Counted from the first letter of the stretch, positions 25,586 through 36,997 are shown. The stretch: DNA of 64,000 nt from Streptomyces sp. CA-278952 (GCF_028747205.1 NZ_CP112880.1:1922001-1986000); one strand, 5' to 3'. Notes: generated by a model not told the origin, from the sequence alone. Program-made: numbers and translations.

Positions 25586-26026
25586 TCAGGCCTCGGTCGA
25601 CTCGGTGGACGCGGGGGCCTCAGCCGCCTCGTCCGCCTTCTTGTCGGACTTCTTGGCCTTGGGGGTGATGGCCTCACCCTTGGCCTCGTCGCCGTCCGAG
25701 GTCAGCGCCTCGAACAGCGCGCGCTTGTCAGCCTTGGGCTCCGGCTGCAGCAGCGGCGCGGGGGCCGGGAGGCCCTTGTGGGCCTGCCAGTCACCGGTGA
25801 GCTTCAGGATCGCGAGGACCGGCTCGGTCGGCTGGGCGCCGACGGACAGCCAGTACTGCGCGCGCTCTGCGTTGACCTCGATGCGCGAGGGGTTCTGCAC
25901 CGGGTGGTACAGGCCGATCTCCTCGATGGCCCGGCCATCACGGCGGGTACGGGAGTCGGCGACGACGATGCGGTAGTGAGGCGAACGGATCTTGCCCAGA
26001 CGCTTCAGCTTGATCTTGACTGCCAC
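25586..26026 (-). CDS. rpsP: 30S ribosomal protein S16
   Basis: The product is 146 aa. The S16 core is [20 protein letters not shown], then [20 protein letters not shown]. Beyond about residue 85 there is a Lys/Ala/Glu-rich tail typical of Streptomyces S16. GTG 26026 was chosen because the family starts 'MAVKI'; a GGAGA element lies 10 nt upstream. It heads the rpsP-khpA-rimM-trmD-rplS block; its promoter should be in 26027-26183. Confidence 0.95.
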   Translation of the reverse strand: MAVKIKLKRLGKIRSPHYRIVVADSRTRRDGRAIEEIGLYHPVQNPSRIEVNAERAQYWLSVGAQPTEPVLAILKLTGDWQAHKGLPAPAPLLQPEPKADKRALFEALTSDGDEAKGEAITPKAKKSDKKADEAAEAPASTESTEA

Positions 26027-26183
26027 GGAAGTGGTGTCTCCTGGTCTATGACGTGGTTGGGCACAACTAGATGCCACGTGGGGTTGCGGTACTCGGAGTG
26101 CCCGATGGACGCGTCAGCCGGAGGAGAGAGGGGTCCTGTGCGACTGTCGAGTACAGCTAGCCATTGTGCCACACCACATCGGC

Positions 26184-26777
26184 TCACCCCACCGCGACCG
26201 CCGCTTCCGGAATCCGGAACGGCTTGCCGCAGCCGCCGCAGACGATCGGCGCCTGCGCCAGGACCGACGGCACGACGCGGACGTTGCGTCCGCAGTCGCA
26301 GACGGCCTTGACCCGCACACCGCCCCCGGAGGAACCGTGCCGGGCGGCAGGTCCGCGGAAGGAGCGCTTGGTGTCGGCGGCGGTGGCGACGGTGTGCGCC
26401 TTGAGGGCGCGCTGCAGCCGTTCGATGGTCGGGCGGTACCGGCGCTTGGCTTCCGGAACCAGCGTGACCAGCGAGAATCCGCTGCTGGGGTGGGGTTCCT
26501 CGGCATGATCGAGGCCCAGCTCCTCGGCGATCGCGAGGAAGCGTCGGTTGTGGTAACGGCCGGCGCGGGAGGTGTCTCGGACTCCTCTCGCGGCGGCGAT
26601 GCCATGGACTGCCTCATGGAGCAGTCGCTCGAAGGAGAGCTCGGCGCCACAGGCGGACGAGGACTCTCCGATCAGGGACTCGGGCGCGGCAAGATCGGGC
26701 AGCTCGGGGTGGTACCGCTGAATGTCGGCCCACGCCTGTGCCAGCTCTGCGGCAAGTACAGGTGGTGTCGTGCTCAC
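26184..26777 (-). CDS. SprT-like zinc metalloprotease-fold protein
   Basis: The product is 197 aa. A SprT-like active site is visible: HEAVH (HExxH) in LLHEAVHGIAAARG, with a third possible ligand His in the YHNRRF segment about 20 residues on. The C-terminus has a zinc ribbon made of CDCG and CGGCG (a C-x-C and a C-x2-C pair). Similar proteins occur in actinobacterial phages, plasmids and integrative elements as well as on chromosomes; substrates are unknown. GTG 26777 has no Shine-Dalgarno, so the mRNA could be leaderless or the start misplaced. It interrupts the translation/SRP neighbourhood between rpsP and ffh. Confidence 0.75.
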   Translation of the reverse strand: MSTTPPVLAAELAQAWADIQRYHPELPDLAAPESLIGESSSACGAELSFERLLHEAVHGIAAARGVRDTSRAGRYHNRRFLAIAEELGLDHAEEPHPSSGFSLVTLVPEAKRRYRPTIERLQRALKAHTVATAADTKRSFRGPAARHGSSGGGVRVKAVCDCGRNVRVVPSVLAQAPIVCGGCGKPFRIPEAAVAVG

Positions 26778-27228
26778 GTCGTGACAACGAGCCCGAGGGC
26801 CCCGGTGTTCCTATTCCGGGGCATCCCAAATAATTTGCACGTACCAGTCAGTTGCCCTTGATGCGTCCGGACGAGGGCGGGTGCGCAGAACTGTGGAGAA
26901 GACGCACAGCTCACACCAAGGTGGTGCACAGCGTGCGGTACGCCCCGGGGCTCCGGAGGTGAGGGCCTAGCGGCCCGCGCTCCTGACGAATCCGCCCGAG
27001 AGCCTACCCGCCCCTCCCCTCGACGTGCCCGGCGCGGGGTGTCGGGTAAGACTGGTCGGAGAGCAGACGTGGGACGGGGCGCACGAACGGGGCACGCGAG
27101 CACTGCTCCACACCCCCTGGACGGAACGGCGGATGCGCAGTTCTCTGGCTACGGGGGTGCGGAACACACGCACACGGGGGACGTCCACTCGGGCACGACC
27201 GACCTCTTGGCGGATTGGGGCACTTTCC
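26778..27228. other. gene-free gap, SprT-like / methyltransferase
   Basis: This 451-bp divergent gap has no convincing gene. An AT-rich patch (CCCAAATAATTTGCACG, 26826-26842) is striking in this genome and could hold the promoter of the SprT-like gene. Long frames on both strands here lack coding character. Confidence 0.55.
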
Positions 27229-28113
27229 ATGACACCAACGCTCGTCCGGCACCAGCCGGCCGCGGATGGATCCGCACCGGCGGACGCCGGTACCCGCGCA
27301 CGCGACTGGGCCGAGATCCAGGAACGCATGCTCGCGCCGCTGTACGAGGCGGTGTACGACCGGATGGAAGTCGGGGCCGCCACCCGGATGCTGTCCCTCG
27401 GCTGTGGCTCGGGCCTCGCGATGCTCGTCGCGGCCGCCCGGGGGGCCCACGTCACGGGTGTGGACTCCGACCGGGAGCGCCTGGCCCTGGCCCGGGCACG
27501 GCTGCTGCCCGAGGCGGGCTGGGACGACGCGCCCGCGCACTCAGCGCATCCGGCCCGCCGTCGGGCCCGGCTGCTGGAGGACGGGCTGCCCGCGCCCGCC
27601 GGCGCGGACGGCGCCCCGTACGACCTGATCACGGTCTTCGAGCCGATCGGCTGTGCGGCCGGGGACTCCGAGGGGCTGGTCCCGGCGCTGCGGTCGGCCG
27701 TGCCGCTGGCGGTCAGGGGCGCCTCGGTGGTGCTGACCGGATGGGGGCCGCCGGAGCGCTGCGCCACGGCCGCGGTGCTGCGGGTGGCCGCGCGGCTGGC
27801 GGAGTCCGCGCGGCCGCCGCGTACCGACCCGGGCAGGTGGCGGCCGACGCTCCGGGACGATCTGGAGGACGTGGCGGCGCGGGCCGGGCTGAAGCCGGAC
27901 GGTTCGGGGCGGGTGTCCTGCCCGTTCGGCTACGCGGACGTGAACAGCGCGGTGCGCGGCTTGCTGTCCACCGGTCTCTTCGACGCCGCCGTACGGGCCA
28001 CGGACCGCTCCCAGGTGGAGAAGGAGGTCGCGGAGGCTCTGCATCCGCACCGGCGGCAGGACGGCACGGTGTGGATGCCGAACGTCTTCCGCTATCTGGT
28101 CTGCCTGACCTGA
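27229..28113 (+). CDS. class I SAM-dependent methyltransferase-like protein
   Basis: The product is 294 aa. Motif I is MLSLGCGSGLAMLVA, followed by the acidic residue ending strand 2 (VTGVDSDRERLALAR) and motif II-like YDLITVFEPIG. This is a Rossmann methyltransferase fold. The substrate is unknown. The N-terminal 30 residues are low-complexity. ATG 27229 was chosen because upstream codons in frame do not resemble coding; the ribosome site is weak. It ends at a strong bidirectional terminator shared with ffh. Confidence 0.8.
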   Translation: MTPTLVRHQPAADGSAPADAGTRARDWAEIQERMLAPLYEAVYDRMEVGAATRMLSLGCGSGLAMLVAAARGAHVTGVDSDRERLALARARLLPEAGWDDAPAHSAHPARRRARLLEDGLPAPAGADGAPYDLITVFEPIGCAAGDSEGLVPALRSAVPLAVRGASVVLTGWGPPERCATAAVLRVAARLAESARPPRTDPGRWRPTLRDDLEDVAARAGLKPDGSGRVSCPFGYADVNSAVRGLLSTGLFDAAVRATDRSQVEKEVAEALHPHRRQDGTVWMPNVFRYLVCLT

Positions 28114-28133
28114 GCCCGCGGGGAGGCACGACG

Positions 28134-28173
28134 CGCGTAAGGGGCGCCCTTGAGAGAGGGCGCCCCTTACGCG
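28134..28173. terminator. bidirectional terminator, methyltransferase / ffh
   Basis: CGCGTAAGGGGCGCCC (28134-28149) is the exact reverse complement of GGGCGCCCCTTACGCG (28158-28173), a 16-bp perfect stem with an 8-nt loop between two convergent genes. Confidence 0.9.
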
Positions 28174-28189
28174 TGGTGATCTGCTCGCG

Positions 28190-29737
28190 TTACATGAACT
28201 TCTTGAACTCGTCCGGCAGCTCGAAGTTCTTGTCCTCCTGGGCGGGCAGACCGAACGCGCCGCCCTGGGCCGCCTGCTCGCGGCGCTCCGCGGCGGCGGC
28301 CTCCTCGGCCTTGCGCTTCATGGGGTTGCCGCTCTTGCGCTTGCCCTTGGCCTGCTTGACCTGCTTCTTCTGACGGCCGGGGCCGCCGCCCATGCCGGGC
28401 ATGCCCGGCATCCCGGGCATGCCGCCGCCCTGGGCCATCTTCGACATCATCTTGCGGGCCTCGAAGAAGCGCTCCACCAGGCTCTTGACCGCGGAGACCT
28501 CGACGCCCGAACCCTTGGCGATACGGGCGCGGCGCGAGCCGTTGATGAGCGTCGGCTCGGCGCGCTCCTTGGGGGTCATCGACTTGATGATCGCGGCGGT
28601 GCGGTCGATGTCGCGCTCGTCGATGTTGTTGATCTGGTCCTTGATCTGCCCCATGCCGGGCAGCATGCCGAGCAGCTTGGAGATGGAGCCCATCTTGCGG
28701 ACCTGCTCCATCTGGGCCAGGAAGTCGTCGAGGGTGAAGTCCTTGCCACCCTTGCTCGACTGGAGCTTCGAGGCCATTGCGGCGGCCTCTTCCTGGCTGA
28801 ACGTCTTCTCCGCCTGCTCGATCAGGGTGAGCAGGTCACCCATGTCGAGGATGCGGGAGGCCATCCGGTCCGGGTGGAACGCGTCGAAGTCCTCCAGCTT
28901 CTCGCCGTTCGACGCGAACATGACCTGCTTGCCCGTGACGTGGGCGATCGACAGGGCCGCGCCACCGCGGGCGTCGCCGTCGAGCTTGGAGAGCACCACG
29001 CCGTCGAAGCCGACGCCGTCGCGGAAGGCCTCGGCGGTGTTGACCGCGTCCTGGCCGATCATCGCGTCGACGACGAAGAGGATCTCGTCGGGGCTGACGG
29101 CGTCGCGGATGTCCGCGGCCTGCCGCATCAGTTCCTGGTCGATGCCGAGGCGGCCGGCGGTGTCGACGATGACGATGTCGTGGACCTTGGCCTTGGCGAA
29201 CTCGATGGAGTCCTTGGCGACCTGGACCGGGTCGCCGACGCCGTTGCCCGGCTCGGGGGCGTACACCGCGACGCCGGCGCGCTCGGCGACGACGCTCAGC
29301 TGGTTGACGGCGTTGGGGCGCTGGAGGTCGCAGGCGACGAGCAGCGGGGAGTGGCCCTGGCCCTTGAGCCAGAGGCCGAGCTTTCCGGCCAGCGTCGTCT
29401 TACCGGCGCCCTGGAGACCGGCGAGCATGATCACGGTGGGCGCGGTCTTGGCGAACCGCAGCCGCCGGGTCTCGCCGCCGAGGATGGAGACGAGCTCCTC
29501 GTTGACGATCTTGACGACCTGCTGGGCGGGGTTCAGCGCCTGGGAGACCTCGACGCCGCGCGCCCGCTCCTTCACGTTGGCGATGAAGGCCCGGACCACG
29601 GGCAGGGCGACGTCGGCTTCCAGCAGGGCGATACGGATCTCGCGTGCCGTGGCGTCGATGTCCGCCTCGGACAAGCGGCCCTTGCCCCTGAGGTTCTTGA
29701 AAGTCGCGCTAAGGCGGTCGGAGAGAGTATCGAACAC
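28190..29737 (-). CDS. ffh: signal recognition particle protein Ffh
   Basis: The product is a 515-aa SRP GTPase that delivers nascent membrane proteins to FtsY (encoded at 37086). The N and G domains show GLQGAGKTTLAGKLG (P-loop), DTAGRLG, and SKLDGDARGGAALS (TKxD equivalent). The C-terminal methionine-rich M domain binds 4.5S RNA and signal sequences and ends with MPGMPGMPGMGGGPG and a basic tail. Length is normal for the genus. The 4.5S RNA gene is not in the window. Confidence 0.97.
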   Translation of the reverse strand: MFDTLSDRLSATFKNLRGKGRLSEADIDATAREIRIALLEADVALPVVRAFIANVKERARGVEVSQALNPAQQVVKIVNEELVSILGGETRRLRFAKTAPTVIMLAGLQGAGKTTLAGKLGLWLKGQGHSPLLVACDLQRPNAVNQLSVVAERAGVAVYAPEPGNGVGDPVQVAKDSIEFAKAKVHDIVIVDTAGRLGIDQELMRQAADIRDAVSPDEILFVVDAMIGQDAVNTAEAFRDGVGFDGVVLSKLDGDARGGAALSIAHVTGKQVMFASNGEKLEDFDAFHPDRMASRILDMGDLLTLIEQAEKTFSQEEAAAMASKLQSSKGGKDFTLDDFLAQMEQVRKMGSISKLLGMLPGMGQIKDQINNIDERDIDRTAAIIKSMTPKERAEPTLINGSRRARIAKGSGVEVSAVKSLVERFFEARKMMSKMAQGGGMPGMPGMPGMGGGPGRQKKQVKQAKGKRKSGNPMKRKAEEAAAAERREQAAQGGAFGLPAQEDKNFELPDEFKKFM

Positions 29738-29814
29738 GGCGCTCGTCGGTCCTCAGGGTCGGGGGCGGGGCAGGTCAGTCGCCCTCCAGGGTATCCGTCC
29801 CCCGGGCAACGCCA

Positions 29815-29846
29815 AGCCCTCGCCCGGAACCTGCCGGACGAGGGCT
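29815..29846 (-). terminator. cruciform terminator between glnD and ffh
   Basis: AGCCCTCG and CGAGGGCT (29815-29822, 29839-29846) are exact complements, and CCGG pairs with CCGG inside them. The 32-bp element starts about 13 bp after the glnD stop. Confidence 0.7.
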
Positions 29847-29858
29847 GGTCGTACGCGG

Positions 29859-32318
29859 TCAGCCCAGGGCCTTCTCGACCTCCCGGGCGACCTCGGCGGC
29901 CCGGTCCTGGGACAGTGGTTCACCGTCGGTCCCGGTGACGTAGAAGGCGTCGACGGCGTTGGCGCCGAGGGTGGAGACATGGGCGCTGCGCACCCGTACC
30001 GCGCTGCCTTCCAGGGCGTTGCCGATCCGGTGGAGCAGGCCCGGGGCGTCCTGGGCGCGGACCTCGATGACGGTGGCGCGGCGGGAGCCGGCGGCGGCCA
30101 CGGTCACCCGGGGCGGCGGGGCCTTCACGCCGCGCCGGCGCGGGTAGGCGGCCTCGCGCTCGGCGAGGCGGGCGCGGATGTCCAGGGAGCCGTCGAGGAC
30201 GCGTACGAGGTCGGCGCGGAGGCGGGTGGCCTGCGGGAGGGACCCGTACTCGGCGGCGACCCGCCAGCTGAGCAGCAGCAGGTCCGCCCGCTCCCCCAGC
30301 TCGTTGGGGAGCTCCACCGCGCGCAGGTCGGCGGCGCGCACGGTGAGGCGGTGCAGGGCGAGGACCCCGGCGGCGGCGGGCAGGACGCCGGGGCGGTCGG
30401 GCAGGGCGATGAGGAGTTCGACGCCGACGGGTTCCACTTCGCCGTCCTCGGCGGGTTCCTCGGGCCGGGTGTGCAGGGCGAGGACGGGTTCGCCGGTGCG
30501 CAGGGCCTCGATGGCGAGGCGTTCGTGCTCGGCGCTGGGCGCGGCCTCCTCGGGCTCGTCGGGAAGCTCTCCGGTGAGGACGGCGGCGACGCGTCCGACG
30601 AGGTCGGTGACGAGGGAGGCGCGCCAGGAGCTCCAGGCTGCGGGCCCGGTGGCGAGCGCGTCGGCCTCGGTGAGGGCGTGCAGCAGTTCCAGCGTGGAGG
30701 TGCTGGAGACGGCTTCGGCGACCGACCGCACGGTGGCGGGGTCGTCGAGGTCGCGTCGGGTGGCGGTCTCGACGAGCAGCAGATGGTGGCGTACGAGGGT
30801 GGCGATGACGCCCACGTCGTGGGTGTCGAAGCCGATGCGGGTGGCCATGTCCCGGGCGATGACCTCGCCGGCCACGGAGTGGTCGCCGGGCCAGCCCTTG
30901 CCGATGTCGTGCAGGAGGGCCGCGACCAGGAGGAGGTCGGGGCGGTGGACGCGGCGGGTGAGGAAGGAGGCGCGGACGGCGGTCTCCACGAGGTGCCGGT
31001 CGACGGTCCAGGTGTGGACGGCGTTGCGCTGGGGGCGGCAGTGGACGCGTTCCCAGTCGGGCAGCAGCCGGGTGATGATCCCTTCCGCTTCGAGCGCCTC
31101 CCAGATGCCGACGGTGGCCTCTCCGGCGCCGAGCAGGGTGACGAGTTCCTCGCGGGCCTCGGGGGGCCAGGGGACCGGCAGCGGCTGGGCGGTGGCCGCC
31201 AGGTGGCGTACGAGGTAGCGGGAGAGCGGGAGCCCGGCCTCGGCGGCGGCAGCGGCGGCGCGCAGGGTCAGGACCGGGTCGCGTTCGGGGCGGGCGGCGC
31301 GGGCGAGGACCACTTCGCCGTCCGCGTCCACCACGCCATCGGCGAGCGGGGTGCGCTCGGGGGCGGCCTTGGAGCCGAGCCCGCCGCTGAGCATGGCGCG
31401 GAGCCTCGGGCGGGCGGAGCGGGCGCGCAGGACCCGGTTGACCTCGCGCCAGGTGACGTCGGTGGCGTACGAGACGGTGCGGGCGGCCTCGTAGACCTTG
31501 CGGAGCAGGGCGTCGGCGTCGAGGAGGCCGAGTGCCTGGGCGACCTGGTCCTGTTCCTGGAGGGCGAGGCGGTCGGTGGCGCGCCCGGTGGTGAGGTGGA
31601 GGGCGTCGCGGGCGTCCAGGAGGGTGCGGCGGGCCTCGGTGAGGCCTTCGCGGGGGGCGTCGGCGACCCAGGAGGCGGCCACGGCGCGCAGGGCGGTGGC
31701 GTCGCGGAGGCCGCCGCGGGCCTCCTTGAGGTCGGGTTCCAGGAGGAACTGGAGCTCGCCCATCCGCTCGGCGCGCTCCTGGCAGAGCGCGTGGAGGGCG
31801 GGGAGACGCTTGGGGGCCTGGTTGCGCCAGTCCGCCAGGATCGCGGTGCGCAGGGAGGCGACGAGGCCGAGGTCGCCGGCGACGGGACGGGCGTCCAGCA
31901 GGCCGAGCTGGACCTTGAGGTCCTCGCCCGCGGTCCTCCTGGCCTCGCCGGGGGTGCGTACGGAGTGGTCGAGGGCCAGGCCCAGGTCCCAGACCGGGTA
32001 CCAGACGGAGTCGGCGAGGGCGGCGAGCGCCGCGGCGTCGGCGTGCCCGTCGTGCAGGAGGAGCAGGTCGAGGTCGCTGCGCGGGGAGAGCTCGCCGCGG
32101 CCGTAGCCGCCGACGGCGACGAGGGCCGCGCCCCGTACCCCGGCGCGTGCCGCGGCGGCGGTGAACAGGCCGGTGAGCCAGTCGTCGGTGAGGCGGGCGA
32201 GGGCCGCACGGCGCGGCGGCCCGGACCGCGTCTCCTGCTGGAGGAGGCGCAGCCGGGCCGCCGCGTAGCCGCTGGGTCCCGGGTCTTCGGTTCCGGTGGT
32301 CACTTCGGTACTCGTCAC
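29859..32318 (-). CDS. glnD: [protein-PII] uridylyltransferase/adenylyltransferase GlnD
   Basis: The product is 819 aa. Order: nucleotidyltransferase domain with VGGYGRGELSPRSDLDLLLL (residues 69-88), a helical GlnD_UR region, an HD phosphohydrolase domain with LLHDIGKGWPGDHS, and two C-terminal ACT domains that sense glutamine. It modifies GlnK, encoded 29 bp upstream; in Streptomyces this is adenylylation of Tyr51 rather than uridylylation, as published for S. coelicolor. It ends the amtB-glnK-glnD operon. Confidence 0.96.
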   Translation of the reverse strand: MTSTEVTTGTEDPGPSGYAAARLRLLQQETRSGPPRRAALARLTDDWLTGLFTAAAARAGVRGAALVAVGGYGRGELSPRSDLDLLLLHDGHADAAALAALADSVWYPVWDLGLALDHSVRTPGEARRTAGEDLKVQLGLLDARPVAGDLGLVASLRTAILADWRNQAPKRLPALHALCQERAERMGELQFLLEPDLKEARGGLRDATALRAVAASWVADAPREGLTEARRTLLDARDALHLTTGRATDRLALQEQDQVAQALGLLDADALLRKVYEAARTVSYATDVTWREVNRVLRARSARPRLRAMLSGGLGSKAAPERTPLADGVVDADGEVVLARAARPERDPVLTLRAAAAAAEAGLPLSRYLVRHLAATAQPLPVPWPPEAREELVTLLGAGEATVGIWEALEAEGIITRLLPDWERVHCRPQRNAVHTWTVDRHLVETAVRASFLTRRVHRPDLLLVAALLHDIGKGWPGDHSVAGEVIARDMATRIGFDTHDVGVIATLVRHHLLLVETATRRDLDDPATVRSVAEAVSSTSTLELLHALTEADALATGPAAWSSWRASLVTDLVGRVAAVLTGELPDEPEEAAPSAEHERLAIEALRTGEPVLALHTRPEEPAEDGEVEPVGVELLIALPDRPGVLPAAAGVLALHRLTVRAADLRAVELPNELGERADLLLLSWRVAAEYGSLPQATRLRADLVRVLDGSLDIRARLAEREAAYPRRRGVKAPPPRVTVAAAGSRRATVIEVRAQDAPGLLHRIGNALEGSAVRVRSAHVSTLGANAVDAFYVTGTDGEPLSQDRAAEVAREVEKALG

Positions 32319-32347
32319 CCAGCTGCCTTCCGTTTGCGGGCCGTAGG

Positions 32348-34421
<2,074 letters not shown>

Positions 34422-35897
34422 TCAGACCGCTTCGGCGGTCTCCGGCAGCTGTTCGTGGAGCAGCTCGGTGAGCCGGGCGACGTCGGCGACGTCGCCGAAG
34501 TCCCTGGCAGCGGTGTCGACGGTCTTGCGCAGGCGGGTGTTCACCCGCTCGGAGCGGACCTTCTTGGCGATCTTCAGGGCGCGGGCGGCGAGCACGGTGG
34601 ACTGCTCGGGCTCGCGCTGGAGGAGATGGACGGTGGCCATGCCGATGAGGTTGAGCGCGTACGAGCGCTGGTGCTCGTCGTCCTCGCCGAACAGCTCCAC
34701 GGCCTTGTCCATGACGGGCTGGGCGAGCGAGGCGTACGTGGGGCTGCGGCCGGCGACATAGGCGAGGTCACGGTAGGAGTGGGCGTTCTCCCCGTTCAGC
34801 TCCGCCTCGGAGAAGAAGCGGATCCAGTCGGGCTCCGGTTCGCCGTCGAGACCCGCGTCCAGGAAGGTGTCCTCGGCCATCCGGACGGCCCGCTTGCACT
34901 TGCTGGGCTGGCCCATGTTGGCGTAGGCGCGGGCCTCCATCGCATACAGCATCGCCTGCGTACGGGAGGTGGCGCAGTCGCGGCTGCCGTACTGCGCGAG
35001 GTGGATCAGCTCCAGGGCGTCGTCGGGGCGGCCCAGGTGGATCATCTGGCGGCTCATGCTGGACAGGATGTAACTGCCGAGCGGCTTGTCCCCGGCTTCC
35101 TTGGCGGCGTGCAGGGCGAGCACGAAGTACTTCTGGGCGGTGGGCTGGAGGCCGACGTCGTAACTCATCCAGCCCGCCAGCTCGGCCAGTTCGGCGGCGC
35201 AGCGGAAGAGGCGCTGGGCGGTGGGCCCGGGCTGGGGCTCCTGGAGCAGGTCGGTGACCTCGTGCAGCTGCCCGACGACGGCCTTGCGGCGCAGTCCGCC
35301 GCCGCACTGGGCGTCCCACTGCCGGAACATCGCGGTGGTCGACTCCAGCAGGTCCAGCTCGGGCCGGGAGAGCCGGGAGGGGCGGTGGGCGGCGGCCGGG
35401 GACTCCGGCTCGCCGGGGCTCTGGGCGGGGACGGGCACCAGCCAGCGCTGCATCGGCTCGATGAGGGCGGGCCCCGCGGCCAGCGCCAGCGAGCTGCCGA
35501 GGAAGCCGCGCCGGGCGAGCATCAGGTCGCTGCGGGAGAACTCGCTGAGCAGGGCGACGGTCTGGGGGCCGGCCCAGGGCAGGTCGACTCCGGCCACCGA
35601 GGGTGACTGGTGGGCGGTGCGCAGACCGAGCTGTTCGATGGCGACGACGGTGCCGAAGCGCTCCGAGAACAGCTCGGAGAGGATGCGCGGGATCGGCTCG
35701 CGGGGCTGCTCCCCGTCGAGCCAGCGCCGCACCCGGGAGGTGTCGGTGCTGATGTGGAGGGCGCCCATCTGCCGCGCCCGCCGGTTCACCTGACGGGCCA
35801 GCTCGCCCTTGGACCAGCCACTGCGCACGAACCACGACCCCAACTGCCCGTTGGGGCGCTTCCCGGCATCCGTGTCGCCTGCGCCGCTGCCACTCAC
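34422..35897 (-). CDS. nsdA: NsdA, negative regulator of sporulation and antibiotic production
   Basis: The product is 491 aa. The N-terminus is helix-turn-helix-like (WSKGELARQVNRRARQMGAL followed by ISTDTSRVRRWLDGEQPRE), and the rest is helical repeats resembling TPRs. In S. coelicolor disruption of nsdA raises sporulation and actinorhodin, methylenomycin and CDA output. The gene sits beside amtB there too. GTG 35897 was chosen from the family's 'MSG' start; ATG 35927 and 35957 add residues without a ribosome site. Confidence 0.92.
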   Translation of the reverse strand: MSGSGAGDTDAGKRPNGQLGSWFVRSGWSKGELARQVNRRARQMGALHISTDTSRVRRWLDGEQPREPIPRILSELFSERFGTVVAIEQLGLRTAHQSPSVAGVDLPWAGPQTVALLSEFSRSDLMLARRGFLGSSLALAAGPALIEPMQRWLVPVPAQSPGEPESPAAAHRPSRLSRPELDLLESTTAMFRQWDAQCGGGLRRKAVVGQLHEVTDLLQEPQPGPTAQRLFRCAAELAELAGWMSYDVGLQPTAQKYFVLALHAAKEAGDKPLGSYILSSMSRQMIHLGRPDDALELIHLAQYGSRDCATSRTQAMLYAMEARAYANMGQPSKCKRAVRMAEDTFLDAGLDGEPEPDWIRFFSEAELNGENAHSYRDLAYVAGRSPTYASLAQPVMDKAVELFGEDDEHQRSYALNLIGMATVHLLQREPEQSTVLAARALKIAKKVRSERVNTRLRKTVDTAARDFGDVADVARLTELLHEQLPETAEAV

Positions 35898-36349
35898 TGG
35901 AACGCCCCCATCCCGCCGAAACCTCATCGCGCGAACCATTATCAGAATGCCGTGCATCGGTGCTGCCCGTACGGGAGTTGAAACTCATCCCCATCGACGT
36001 CACCGACATGATCGAACAGGAAATCGAGTTGCCCGCGGCATACCCGTGGGTGCACATACTCCCAGGGTTCGTGTACCGACGGTAATCCTACGATCACCCC
36101 TCCCGCGAGGGGGATTGAAGAAACGCCACCATTCGCCACCCCTTCGAATGAACCCGACTGCCGCCGGGCGCGCTTGACTTGGGCCACCAGGACCGAGGGC
36201 GAGCGGACGGATCCACTCGGGGGCGCGCACTCCGTGGCGCACTCCTTTTCGCACTACAGCGCACGCCACTCGATCGAGTTTCAGCGACGGAGGGTTACCC
36301 GAGCAACGCGGGTCGTAACCACCGACGAGCCGGACCCGTTGGAGGCGGC
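35898..36349. other. divergent intergenic region, nsdA / Prim-Pol-like gene
   Basis: This 452-bp gap holds promoters for both flanking genes. It is less GC-rich than the coding DNA around it and contains an imperfect dyad at 36293-36320. An 81-codon minus-strand frame (35942-36187) has mixed third-position bases and no family look, so I do not call it. Confidence 0.6.
36293..36320. promoter_or_regulatory. 28-bp imperfect dyad upstream of Prim-Pol-like gene
   Basis: GGTTAC (36293-36298) and GTAACC (36315-36320) are exact complements, with partly symmetric CCG and CGG inside. It lies 30 bp before the start codon and could be an operator or leader hairpin. Confidence 0.35.
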
Positions 36350-36997
36350 ATGGGCTTCACGATCGGCGGCATCCGGGAGATGCGGTCCGGTGCGCGGCGA
36401 CGCCACCGCGGCACCGAGGGCACGGCCGTGGCCGAGTACACAGGGCTGTGGGGCTGGGCGGTGACTCCCGGAGCACGGGCCGGGGCCGGCTCCTGCTCGT
36501 GCGGCGAGTCGGCCTGCCCGGCCCCGGGAGCCCACCCGCTGGACTTCGCCCGGGAGGTCCCCGCGGGCACCGGCCTGGACCGCGCGTCGGACGCCTGGGC
36601 CGAGACGCCGGGAGCGGCGATGCTGCTGCCCGTGGGCCGCGCCTTCGACGTCCTGGAGGTCGCGGAGGGGGCCGGGCGACGCGCCCTGGTACGGATGGAG
36701 CGGATGGGGCTGCCGTCGGGACCGGTCGCGGTGACGCCGACCGGGCGGGCGCAGTTTTTCGTCGCCCCCGGGGCCGCCGCCGAGCTGCCCGAGCTGCTCT
36801 ACCGGATGGGCTGGGACGACGCGGCCCTCGATCTGCGCGCCCTCGGCCCGGGGTCGCACATCACCGCCCCGCCCTCCGACCTCGGCGGCCTCGGCCCGGT
36901 CCGCTGGCTGCGGCCCCCGCTGCTCGACACGGCGGCCGCTCCCCCGCAGGCGCGGCTGCTGCTGGGGACACTGGCGTACGTCTGCCACCGCTCGTAG
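36350..36997 (+). CDS. stand-alone Prim-Pol (archaeo-eukaryotic primase) domain protein, catalytically doubtful
   Basis: The product is 215 aa. ATG 36350 has an excellent GGAGGCGGC ribosome site. By my alignment to bifunctional primase/polymerase N-terminal domains (pfam09250), WGWAVTPG corresponds to 'rGwpVfPl', FDVLEVAE to the catalytic 'VLDVD', GRAQFFVAPG to 'grHlYFraPg', and HITAPPS to 'yvvAPPS'. The two aspartates thus read Glu and Ala, and the motif-II His reads Ala. The CSCGESAC segment may bind metal. There is no helicase domain. It is a conserved Streptomyces family near nsdA/ftsY as I recall; function unknown. Confidence 0.75.
   Translation: MGFTIGGIREMRSGARRRHRGTEGTAVAEYTGLWGWAVTPGARAGAGSCSCGESACPAPGAHPLDFAREVPAGTGLDRASDAWAETPGAAMLLPVGRAFDVLEVAEGAGRRALVRMERMGLPSGPVAVTPTGRAQFFVAPGAAAELPELLYRMGWDDAALDLRALGPGSHITAPPSDLGGLGPVRWLRPPLLDTAAAPPQARLLLGTLAYVCHRS

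Noticed and set aside
35942..36187. An 81-codon minus-strand frame upstream of nsdA
   Set aside because: Its third-position base use is mixed, unlike neighbours, it lacks a ribosome site, and it resembles no family I know.
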